From Porogramme epimiltina (lineage: Eukaryota; Basidiomycota; Agaricomycetes; Polyporales; Polyporaceae): a stretch of DNA of 15,923 nt. Where the stretch lies: the NCBI GenBank assembly GCA_900155495.1, contig FTLJ01000220.1:1-15923 (forward strand), written 5' to 3'. This document shows positions 1 to 9,940 of this stretch, piece by piece; within the stretch, counting starts at the first letter, position 1; every line of letters starts with the position of its first letter. The notes below the pieces were generated by a model, which had not been told where the DNA came from, searched no databases, and worked only from the letters and a program-made list of their open reading frames with translations. Made by a program: the position numbers and the translations under genes.

Positions 1-1250
1 CGGCCGAGCTGGTTTGGCCAGCCATCCCGCGTTCCCGGCCGAGGCGCGCTACAGCAAAGGTGTCACAACGCATTATCCCACACATATTGCGGCGACACTT
101 CCAGTGTATCTACTCACCCAGAAAGGATACACACACTGAATACAGTAGGGGGGTCGTGAGTTTTGGGTGTGGATTGCTTGGGGCAGCAGGCCCGGCCGAG
201 CGGGTATATCCGCCCATTTCGCATACCCGGCCGGAATTCGCCACAGCAATAGCCCTCACCGCTGTCTACAACTCGCATTGAGGTTCCGCATTCGGCAGAG
301 CTATTGACGCATAAGTAGCTGCACGTCGCGAATCCATTGGTGAGGTTTGGGATTTGGCGGTGCGGGATGCTTGGGCAGCGGGCTGGGCCGAACTGGTAGG
401 TCCGCACATTCAGCATCCCCGGCCGAGGCGCGCCGCAGCAGGGGCGTCCCACCGCATTATTCAAGGAATATTGCGGTTCCACATTGAGCGTATCTCCCAC
501 AAGGGCATACATGCGCGAAATACATTCACGGGGCTAGGGATTTTTGGTCTGGTTTGCTCGGGGAGGAGCAGGCTCGGCCGAGCTGGTGGACCCGTACATT
601 CGGCGTCCCCGGCCGAGCCAGTTCAGTATTCACCCACCACGCTTCGAGCTGGGCTCGTAGTGCACGGAATATGGATACATACTGGACACCGAAATCGATC
701 TAGGTGCCCGTGTGGGTGACGTATGAGGCAACGGCATATATTCGGGGAGGGCCCGGCCGAGCTGGTGATTCAAGCCATTCCATTCCCCCCGGCCGACTAT
801 CCCAAAAATCTCCCATACCGGCTTTCTGAACGTAGGGGCTTTGGAAGAGTGGTGTCATCAAGTTGTGCACATGGAAGGAGGTCGGGATGTAGAAATAGCC
901 CGGACGAGAGGTTGAAGGGACTGGCTGCCTCAGCGTCAAGAAACGCGGCCGACGTGGAGAATACACACATTCTACTAATCCGGCCGAGTGCGTTGGAAGT
1001 TCTCATGGCGTGTGGATCGAAATAAGAGCTCTTTATGTACTTACATCAACTGTTCACTACCCAATACGCTACTACCGAACGGGAGGTGGGCAGCCTGTAC
1101 GGGAACGTAGCGTAGGGGCGGCGCTCGGCCGAGCTGGAATGCGCCTGCATCGCCGCATTCCCGGCCAGCCTGGTATTAGCATGTATTCCGTAGACGCCGG
1201 CCGTGTTCGGTTCGCTGGTAATGCCATGCATATCCGCTGTTCGGTTCTGT
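1..1250. repeat. Degenerate ~190-bp tandem repeat with paired CGGCCGA boxes
   Basis: Seven units can be placed by a leading CGGCCGA-like box near 1, 193, 386, 575, 754, 946 and 1126, giving steps of 192, 193, 189, 179, 192 and 180 bp. In each unit a second CCGGCCGA-like box follows 34-36 bp later, in the same orientation (36, 228, 420, 610, 790, 981, 1162). The first box is often followed by GCTGGT, and the second is often preceded by a CATTC-like word and CCCC. Units 1 and 3 stay alike well past the boxes (GAGGCGCGC, then CAGCA, then CGCATTAT and ATATTGCGG), so this is a whole-unit tandem repeat and not a scatter of short motifs. No convincing gene lies in this stretch. The array starts at base 1 and may extend left. 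The period is seen directly; any centromeric, nucleosomal or regulatory role is inference. Confidence 0.75.
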
Positions 1251-1367
1251 GGTATCACCATACATACTAGGGCCATGCACTGCCCATGTCACGGTCGGTC
1301 ATGAACACACGTATGTACCCTTACATCCCATAGTCTACCGCAGCCTCAACGTGCCCCATTAGTAACG

Positions 1368-1375
1368 ATATATAT
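1368..1375 (+). promoter_or_regulatory. TATA-like element of the first DUF6535 gene
   Basis: An ATATATAT run lies about 97 bp upstream of the chosen ATG at 1472. The second DUF6535 gene has an AT-rich box at a similar distance, which supports both start choices. The element is inferred from sequence and position only. Confidence 0.4.
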
Positions 1376-1471
1376 TCCGGCAAGGGTGGCCAACGCGCAT
1401 CTTGCGTGTCAACCCTACATATCCTGTCCCACCTGGCGCGAGAAATAGTCTTGGCTCATCATATGGGGCAT

Positions 1472-2844
1472 ATGGGCAACATAGTGCGTCTCCCTCCCTT
1501 CGGCTTCCCTGCTGATACTGACAGGGTGTTTTTCAGGACGAAGAATCCAATTATTCCGGAGAAGGAGATGGGAGCGATCATTGCTACGAACAGTACGACG
1601 CATGGCACAAGTGTGCAAAGCTATTGTACAAGCGGGACGTTGAGCGCATCAAAGCATGGGAGGACGAAGTGGATGGGTTCATGAACTTTGTAAGTCTCGC
1701 CGGCCTCTGAGGAAGTTTCCAGAACTCATTGCGCCCCTGACAGGCCTCGTTGTTCTCGGCCGTCGTGACGTTCTTCCTGACATTCACCTACGCGGATCTT
1801 CAACCTGATACTGGAGGCCAAACCGTTCAGCTCCTCCTGTACATTTCCAGGCAACTCGGGAATGCAACCATCGACGCCTCGGACTCGCTACTTGCTGCGC
1901 ACGCCAGTGAAGTTGGGCCTCTCCCCGCATTCCAGCCCACATTCTCCTCCATCGTTCTCAACTCCTTCCTCTTCGGCGCTCTCATTTGCAGCGTCATCGC
2001 GTCGGGCAAGGGTCTCTGGATCAAGCAGTGGCTCCGCGAATTCCGCCTCGACCTGCCGCGGCGCCCGCGCGAGCTCGCGCGCGTGCGGCAGTTGCGCCAC
2101 CTCGGGCTGCACGCGTGGCACATGCGCGCGATCATCTCTGCCATTTCCTTCTTCCTCCAACTCGCCGTCGCGCTCTTCGCCAACGCGCTCGTCCTCATCG
2201 TTTGGCCCGTCGACCCCGTGCTCAGGTGGATCGTGTTCGTGGTCGCGATGCTGTGGATCTCCGTGACGCTCGTCGCGGCCGCGTGTCCCGCGCTCAGCCC
2301 GAACTGCCCCTACAAGAGTCCCCTCGCGCGCACGTTCCTGAGGATCGGGCATGCGGTGAGCCAGCTGGTGAGGGGAAGGGGAAACGCGCGCGCGTTCGAG
2401 TCATTTGAGAAGCGCGAGCGTAGAGTAGCCGCGCGCCTCGGCTCGCACCTCGACCTCGACGCACTCGTGTACCTCAACGAGCAGTACTGGGGGAACCACA
2501 AGCTCGACAGGGTCAACGAATGTTTCAAGGACATCATGGAGAAACAGGACGCCCTGAAGTGTATCGAACAGATCCTCGTGACTCGCCTGGGACTCCAGTC
2601 CGACGAATTAGGTTCTCTCGGCAGGATGAGGCAGGCGCATCCCGAACGCGACGGGAGCGTCTTGCACCTCATGGGAATATGGTGCGAAATATACACCAAG
2701 GGCGGTGTGTATGGAGCGGAGGGAGTGTATTTGGTGTTGCGGCAGATACTATACGAACACGAACGCGCGCATCGGCGAAAGCAGGTCCCCAAGTGGCGTC
2801 CGTGCGTGATGCGGGTGAGGGAACGGCGTAGACTGACGGTTTGA
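1472..2844 (+). CDS. DUF6535 domain-containing four-helix membrane protein (paralogue 1)
   Basis: Proposed exons are 1472-1483, 1537-1689 and 1744-2844, giving 421 residues. The DUF6535 core is clear: a WHKCAKLL...W-x-x-E-V-D-G-F lead-in, then FASLFSAVVTFFL (first membrane helix, residues ~53-70), VLNSFLFGALICSVIASGKG with KQWLREF (second helix, ~126-147), a third helix at ~185-210 beginning ISAISFFLQL, and a fourth at ~217-238. A CPALSPNCPYKSPLAR segment follows, then a hydrophilic C-terminal half. Intron 1484-1536 has a GTGCGT donor and a TTTTTCAG acceptor; intron 1690-1743 has GTAAGT and CTGACAG. Both are phase 0. The 12-nt first exon (MGNI) is the weakest part, but the paralogue at 3412 has the same arrangement. 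The family is expanded in mushroom-forming fungi and its function is unknown. Most of the third exon is strikingly GC-rich compared with the paralogue. Confidence 0.78.
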
Positions 2845-3411
2845 CGGCTGCCCGACGACGCGTGCGTTGGACGGTTGGATGTATGGCGCGTCATATGGAT
2901 TTGTACGTGACATGTATGTGCCCCTGCTGTCGCTGATCCGTATAATAATTATAATAGGAAACGCATTTCAGGCTTCGTGGTCGATCGTCTTACCGTGAAA
3001 GAGCTTCATGAGGTGAAAGGTCTGAAAGCCTATTCGAAACGAGTCGCCCGCATAGCATTCTGTGCTCCGTGCATGCGGTTCTTCTTCGATCAGCTGGGCT
3101 ATGCATAGGCCCGTCGCCTCCCCTTTTGTGCCCCAATCGTACGGACTCACTTCGGTGCCGACGAAGAGCTGGTATTACCCTGAGAGACCCTGAGTTCATC
3201 GTCCAGACCCGATCCGTGTGCCTGACCATGATGAACTGTTGACATGATGAGCCTGGGCAGTTGCATTGAGGATTTGAACCACCCACATAATATGCTGCTG
3301 TTGACCGTGGCACCTAGCTACATAAATACGTCAGTGGTGGGCAATGGAGCTACCAATCCAAGTCGACCTCCTGAACACCCTTCACTCACACCCAAAAGTC
3401 TTCCTCCAATC
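2845..3411. other. Intergenic region between the DUF6535 paralogues
   Basis: The stretch of 567 bp has no convincing coding potential on either strand. It must hold the 3' end of the first gene and the promoter of the second. Just before the second ATG the strand becomes rich in C and T, as is common at fungal transcription starts. No repeat or RNA gene was seen. Confidence 0.6.
3322..3328 (+). promoter_or_regulatory. TATA-like element of the second DUF6535 gene
   Basis: ATAAATA lies about 84 bp upstream of the ATG at 3412, followed by a pyrimidine-rich stretch. The assignment is positional and not tested. Confidence 0.4.
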
Positions 3412-4633
3412 ATGTCTAACGGGGTAATGCGCCTTCACTATCTTCTAGTACAGCTTGATTATGTGCTGACCTACATTGGGGAGATAAGACAGACCCAAAT
3501 ACCTCGGCCGAGAGCTATAAGGCATGGCACGAATGCGCCAAATTGATCCGCGAACGAGATGACGAGAAGATTGGGGCATGGTCGAGCGAGATAGATGGCT
3601 TCCTTAACTTCGTGCGTAAATTTCCGTCGCCGTCTTTTGTTCCTTTACTAATGAGCATCCGTGGCAGTCATCCATATTTTGCGGCGTCATCACTTTCTTC
3701 CTCTCGCAAACGTACACTAATCTGCAGCCCAACTATGCTCAAGACAGCGCCGAACAGCTCCGGGAAATTTCCCGACAACTGGCTAGCCAGGGAAGTGATA
3801 TAGGGTCCCAAGAACCGGGGAACGACCAGAGCCCAGCTCCATTCCAGCCCATGCTCTCCGACGTCGTTCTCAACTGCCTACTGTTCACAAGCCTATTTGC
3901 TAGTCTCATTGCCTGTGGAAAGGGCCTCTGGGTCAAGGAATGGCTCCGGGAATATCATCTTGACCTCCCTCATTCCCCAAGGGACCTCATACGCACACGG
4001 CAGCTACGCTACCAAGGCCTGCAAATGTGGAGCATGCGCCGCATCATCGCAGCCATTTCTTTCTTCCTCCAGCTGTCGGTGACCCTCTTCGCCATCGCGC
4101 TCGTTGTCGCGGTTTGGAACATCCATCCCTTCCTGCGATACACCCTCACAGCACTCTGCGTATTATGGGTGTTTATGACGGCATTCACGGCGATATGTCC
4201 GCTGTTCTCAATTCGCTGTCCCTTCAAGTCCCCTCTCGCGCGGGCTGTATTCCGTATCGCCTCATGGGTGCGGCGGGCGTTCACATGGATCACGCACCTT
4301 TCGAGCTACAACCTATACGATACACGGAAGCCCAGTGAAGAGGAGTACGCTATGGGAGAGACACTCGAAAAACGGGAGATGAAATTTGCGAACAACCTGG
4401 ATGGATGGAGACTAGACATTGAGGCACTGGAGTACGTGAACCACGAGTGGTGGGGGAACGACAAGCTGCAACATATCAATGAAGCATTCAAAGACGTATC
4501 CAGGGTGGGTGTGGATGCTGCCAAGGAAGTGCGTGAGTGCATCGACAGGATCATCGCTTCTCGGGCGCTGGGAAACAGAGGCATCGTAGATGAAGGCGTA
4601 GAACGTCTGCAGGAGATAAGGGAGGAGCTGTAG
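3412..4633 (+). CDS. DUF6535 domain-containing four-helix membrane protein (paralogue 2)
   Basis: Proposed exons are 3412-3423, 3489-3611 and 3668-4633, giving 366 residues. The start MSNG comes from a 12-nt exon. Intron 3424-3488 carries a CTGAC branch site and an AAG acceptor (a CAG six bases downstream breaks the frame); intron 3612-3667 has a GTGCGT donor, a CTAAT branch site and a GGCAG acceptor. The domain order matches the neighbour: YKAWHECAKL...W...EIDGFLNF, then IFCGVITFFL (first helix, ~48-62), VLNCLLFTSLFASLIACGKG with KEWLREYHLDLP (second, ~111-133), a third helix at ~171-196 (IAAISFFLQL) and a fourth at ~203-225, then CPLFSIRCPFKSPLAR. The soluble tail keeps the YVN-E-WWGNDKL motif, which matches YLNEQYWGNHKL in paralogue 1, but ends about 60 residues sooner. 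This is clearly a tandem duplicate in the same orientation. Its cellular role is unknown; the topology suggests an integral membrane protein. Confidence 0.8.
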
Positions 4634-5121
4634 GAGGGTGAAGACTGCCCTTACGAGACACTTGGGCCCCAGTGCTTCGGTGAATGTATGTCATTCCTTT
4701 CGCTATGTGATACGTGTGGTTTGCACTGGCCGGTCCTTGGCAAGCCGCCCATGCAGTGTACCTCCTAAGGCCGTATTGAATCCGAGGACGGGGTAGTCCC
4801 GCTGGCGGGTGTCTTACATATTTGCTTATTACGCGCTACCTCCTGTTTAGCTTACCAATTCACAGTGGGTTCTTCCTGCTGACACGATTTGCGTATGATG
4901 GTCGAGATCAACGAGTGGACATGGGCGATGACGATGGTGCCCGAAATGGACGCGCGACAGAAGAGATTGTGGCACGTGACGTGCGCGGAGACGTTGCGTA
5001 CGCGCCGCGCAGCTTCAAGAGAGCACTCTTCACCTCCTCCCCCGCCCCACTCTTGCCACTCTTACACCAGGCAGCCCCTGCGGCTGTTATCAAGTCTTCA
5101 TACTCCCCTGCGGAAATCGCG
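4634..5121. other. Intergenic region and probable promoter/leader of the deubiquitinase gene
   Basis: The region spans the end of the second DUF6535 gene and the start of the protease gene. From about 5020 the top strand is strongly C/T-rich, as in a fungal core promoter or leader. Several ATGs crowd 4889-4950; the one at 4921 is in frame with the protease and no stop lies between it and 5122, so an N-terminal extension of 67 residues cannot be excluded. Nothing else was recognised. Confidence 0.5.
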
Positions 5122-8100
5122 ATGACTCAAGACACCACACCGCCATCCACTCTGCGACAAAGAACTACCACCAGCGGCGATCGTCCCGCCACTCCCGCTC
5201 GCTCAGCAGACCGCCCACCCATCGACACCACCAGCTTTTACGGAACAGCGACCTCGAAAGCCCATGGCTCGTCGCACACAGGATACATAGCACCAGAACC
5301 CTCGCCTTTCCGCGAGCCGGAGCTCGTCGAGGAGGAGCCCATCCCAAGCGGCGCTCAAGCGTTCGTCCCGACGGCCGTCTGGGGAGACTCCAACACCTGG
5401 GGAGACACCAATAGCTGGGCAAACCTCGCCAACGTGACGTCCACCCTCGAGTCCTGGGGGGAGCCTACGGCCATTAACAAGATCGCTATCGACGGACGCG
5501 ATGAGCACGAGGAACTCAACTGGTTCGACCCTACCGTCCGCGCAGCGAGCTTCAGGCCAGGCCCCGGAGTGCTCCCTCCCCGCCTCGTCGATATGTTGCA
5601 CGACCCAGAGCACGCGCTCTACTCAGTGAGTCCGCGCCAGCCCGATCCTCTTGTCACACCCGCCCCGCCCCATTTGCCCTCCGCGGATGAAGTCCGAACG
5701 GCCGTCCCCCACCCCAACGCCTACTTTTGCCGCGAGCACAACGGATGGGTCTTCTTGCTCTGGAAATCTTCCTCTGTTCTCCCGACGCTCGTCAAAGACC
5801 CGGAAACCCCACTGCCCTCTCACGACCGCCGGAAACGCACGTCATCGTGCGTCGGTGACGGCGAGCAGCCTTTCGGCCAGTCTAATGTCACCCACCACTG
5901 GCACAAGTACGAGAAAGTTGTCGACGCAACGAAGCTCAACCCCCCCTACACCCACGGAGATCTCGTGCTGGACCTCTACCTTTGTTGTCAGTGCTCGATG
6001 TACTGCCTCGTCTCCGACGTCATCCCCGGCGTCATTCCTCTTTCTCTCGTCAACAATTTCACGCAAGAGAGGTTCAACCATCCAGCGATGGACAAGACAC
6101 CTCGTGCGACAGTAGTCGCAGCATGGGAGACCATACACACGTAGGTCGATATCCTTGCGAGCTGTCGCCTCGTGCTCATTCGCGTAGGATTGTCAAGAAC
6201 CGGCTATGGCGAGACGAGAAGCGCCCCCTTCCGGTGACCGGGCAGCGATTCCAGTCTAAATTGGGGTGGGACAAAACAGTGTGAGTGTACGCCCCTTTGT
6301 TCATCCTCCTGCTCACTCTCTGCAGAGAGGATATCTTCGCGCTTCTCGGTTTCCCGGTCGAGACCCTCCCTCACACCGACGGCAAGCTCAGCGAACCTTC
6401 GCTTCAGCCTCCTTCCATCGACCCCGCCACACCGAAAGGTCAGGAGACGAGGACAAAGCTCCTGCGCGTGTGGGTAGAGCTTAGTGCATGGCTTGCGATC
6501 TACGAAAAGTCGAGTGCGTGTGGCATATCAAAGCGTGGTCCGGGGCTAATCAATCTTACAGAGGAACATCTCGGTAGTTATAACGCTATGGTCCTCTCCG
6601 TCACGGCAGACAGCGCACGCGATATGTACCAAAGTGGAATTGGCGCACATGTTTCGCAAAGTAAGCTGCTGGCTATTTCAAAGGGATCGACTCTCTCCTT
6701 ATTATGGGCATCCAGTTTCTCGCGGAAATCTTCCCGATCAGCTGGTTGGATATGCCCCATTAGAAGACTCGTGGGCGATGCTGGGCATGACGCCAAGCAC
6801 GTACTCCTGGGGTACGTCGGACCTACCGCCATATCCCATTCCCGCTTCTGACTGAGCACCCGCAGAGCTTCTCGCCTTCGCATACCTCGCGCAGTGCCGA
6901 TGCGATCCTGCACAAACGTCCCTCTACTTCGCGCATCTCGTTAACATCGTAAACGCGATGCTGAACCTCGGTGCGTCTGTACCCGCGGAGCTACAGACGC
7001 TCTTGTTCGAGGAGCGGGAGCGCGCGCGGTTTACGCCGGAGGATCTGGTGAATGCGGCGCGGGTGCTTGGGTTCGGGAAGGAGGGAGATGTGGGCGTGGA
7101 GCTGGACGCAGAGGTGGACGACGATTTCGTCGCGCAGGCGTGGCGTAGCGCGCGGCAGAGGGCGTGGCAGCAGCCTGTGGATGCGGGGAGGAGACGGGCG
7201 GAGCTCAATGACGCACTGAAGATCGTGGCCGAGTCGAGGGGGAGTCAAGCGCTGTTAAAGGTGTGGAAAGAGGAGAAGGGGTCGGGGATGTCCCCGGAGA
7301 CAGCTTACTCGGCGCTGGACGTGCCAAGGGAAGTGGACGAGGCGATGTTGCTGACGGTGTATTTGATGCGGGTACGTGCGTTTCTCTCTCTCCTGTGACT
7401 TGGTGTCTCATAGAGTCGGGTTGTGCAGGTAGACGACTCGCCGAGCCAAGCGGAGAGGATGCGCGAGGCGCTTACTGTCATTGCAGAAGTGACGAACAGT
7501 GAGCGACTACGCCAGTTCCTTGCTACTGGTGTCGATCGTATGTCGTTCATCTACGATATAGAGCGCGGCAGCTGATCCCTCTACAGCCGGTGACGGCACC
7601 TTGTTGAATACTAGTCCGGAAATGCCCCGAGGTCTCAACCAGCTCGGGAACACCTGCTACCTGAACTCACTACTCCAGGTACGCATACCGAAATGGCGCT
7701 CTAAACTTTGCTCACCGTGATGCTCTAGTACTTTTACACTGTCAAGGACTTACGTGTCGCTATCGCGTCATTGTCTTCGTCTGACGCGAAGTCCCCCGAC
7801 GACAGCAAGTTCACGGATGACGACCTCAAGCGGCACCGAGTAGGCGGCCGCCTTGTTACTCGGCGCGAGATCCTTCGATCCAAGAAGTGTATGCCTCCAA
7901 ACGCTCCCCGTGTTCACATGCTGACCGATTTTGCGCAGTCGTGAAACATCTCTCCGATCTCTTCTGGAACATGGAGTACTGCGAGACCGCCGCTGTCACT
8001 CCCGAGCTTGAGCTCGCGAAACTCGCACTCGTGACATCGCAGGACGAGGAGGAGGACGAGACGGACAAGGCGTGCACGGACTCCTCGAATGACACGGACG

Positions 8101-9796
8101 CGACTCTCGTCGACGAAATGGCACCCCGCCCCTCCGCCATGTTCGACCGCCGCGCACCGTCTCCTGAGCCATCGCCCGGCCCGGGATCCCCGCAGAGCCC
8201 GACGGGGAGCGTTCTTGGGAAGCGTGTGAGGGATGCGGACGCGGCGATGGACATTGATGGTCCGTCCCCTGGGCAGTCCCCGAGGCACATGGGGAGCCCA
8301 AGGAGTCCAGGAGTCGATAAGGACCCCGCGGCGTTCATTGAGGAGGCGATCGCGTCTTCGTCATCTTCCCCTCCCGCAGCAGCGTCGGAGAAGAGGCCTG
8401 CGGAAGGCGATGTGGAGATGAAGGATGAAACGCAGGCAGCGAAGGCGCCCCCTTTACCTCCGCGGAAGGCCCGCACCGTGGATGGTTCCTCGATGATGTT
8501 TGGTAGGTCGTTGCACTTGTAGGCCGAGCGGCCTTTGGATGCTAATATGTGACATAGGACGTCAGCACGACGTATCCGAGTGCATGGACAACTGCATGTT
8601 CCAGATCGAGACTGCGCTGTTGGACTTCCAGGGTATGGCAACGTCTGACGACGACAAGACGAGTCCTGTTAAGAGGTAGGTAAATCCTCCTGCACAATGA
8701 TCTAGCTCGCATTAAAGTCATCTACAGGTTATTCTACGGGAAAAAGAGGCAACGCTTGATCGCTCTCTCACCGGCGGATGATGCACGGCACCAGTCATCA
8801 ATACATGAGAAGGAAGATCTATTCTCACACCTACACGTCAACGTCGGAGACGAAGGGTTTGACCTTTACGACGGTCTCTCTCGTTACTTCGACGACACAG
8901 TAGAAGTAAACGGGCAGAAGAAACGGATGGAAGTTACGTTGGTTGATCTTCCGCCTCTGCTCCAGATTCAGCTCCAGGTAAGCGCCCAATGTCATGATGA
9001 CGTCATATAATCGCTCACTTGTGCCTGCAGCGAGTGCAATTTAATCGTGACACGCAGATGGCATACAAGTCGCAGGCGTACGTCAAGTTCGGAGAGACGA
9101 TCTTTATGGACCGCTTCCTGGACAGCGCAAGCCCAGAGAAGAGGGCCTTGTCGAAAGCTCTGCACTCCGAACTGACGGCTACGCGAGACCGAGTGCATAA
9201 ACTCACTCAGGGAAAGGTAAAATACTCTCATTCCACGTGAATATGCCATACTCAGCTACGTGCAGCACGCTCCATATGCTCCTGCCCTCGCCAATGTCGC
9301 AGACTTTCTGTCGAAGCAGACCGTGCTAGAACTTCCTTCGGAAGACTTGCTGGTCTCGACGTTGTATTCCGAAGAAGCGGCCATCACTGAGCAATTACGT
9401 GTGGAGCGCGAGAAGATGACGTCGCTGAAGCAGCAACTGGAAGATATCTGGAAGGACGAGACGTCTGCTGCATACGAGCTCACCTCGGTGTTCATCCATC
9501 GTGGCTCTTCGCCGTCATGGGGTCACTACTTTTTCTACTCGCGGAACCTTCCGGACAACCCTGAATCGTGGTTCAAGTACAACGACTCGGATGTATCCGC
9601 CGTCTCCAAGGACGAAGTGCTCGCGGATACCACAGGGTCGACGGCGAACCCGTACATGGTGCGTGCGGTAGCAACGGTTGTCGTGACGCGTGACGCTGAC
9701 GTTCTCGTTCCGTAGCTGGTCTTTGTACGGAAAGGATGCGACGCCATTCAGACGGTCAACAGGTTTAACCCGGACCTACTCGTTCAGGACGAGTAG
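5122..9796 (+). CDS. Ubp2-like ubiquitin carboxyl-terminal hydrolase (USP family, cysteine protease)
   Basis: Proposed exons: 5122-6140, 6188-6280, 6326-6513, 6562-6660, 6716-6811, 6866-7371, 7429-7537, 7587-7678, 7729-7888, 7939-8502, 8558-8675, 8728-8977, 9031-9216, 9266-9658, 9716-9796. All 14 junctions keep frame, giving 1317 residues. The Cys box is GLNQLGNTCYLNSLLQYFY (Cys at ~727); GRQHDVSECMDN follows at ~976; the His box is FIHRG...WGHYFFYSR (His at ~1247), then WFKYNDSDV, which supplies the third catalytic position. USP enzymes cleave ubiquitin from proteins. Yeast Ubp2 trims K63-linked chains and opposes the ligase Rsp5, so that role is likely here by family. The N-terminal half has a Trp-rich stretch (~87-112), a conserved block with QPFGQSN and a Cys cluster (~288-295), and predicted helical repeats. 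A low-complexity Pro/Ser/acidic insert (~820-975) splits the USP fold. The start at 5122 and the acceptor at 7428 are choices; 7413 is an in-frame alternative. Confidence 0.9.
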
Positions 9797-9940
9797 TCGC
9801 CACTTTTTCACCACGCTGGCATTTCCACGGACCCTCTCTGACACCTACATCGGACACATGTAACCAATGTATTCTCTATCCCCTACAGCACATTATGCGT
9901 CCCTCATTGTATCTACTAATACATCACTCGGCACCCGGAT

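Noticed and set aside
1406..1684. Plus-strand frame starting at 1406 as the N-terminus of the first DUF6535 gene
   Set aside because: It is out of frame with the conserved WHKCAKLL segment, which needs an intron ending at 1536.
2310..2894. Long open frame on the minus strand (194 codons)
   Set aside because: It lies antisense to the GC-rich exon of the first DUF6535 gene, whose opposite frames stay open because stop codons are rare there. It has no recognisable domain.
3503..3512. CGGCCGAG word inside the second DUF6535 gene as an eighth satellite unit
   Set aside because: No partner box 35 bp away and no flanking similarity; it is explained by the codons for Ala and Glu.
7856..8641. Minus-strand open frame of 261 codons
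   Set aside because: It is a shadow of the low-complexity exon of the Ubp2-like gene, rich in Ser and Gly, and spans two well-supported introns.
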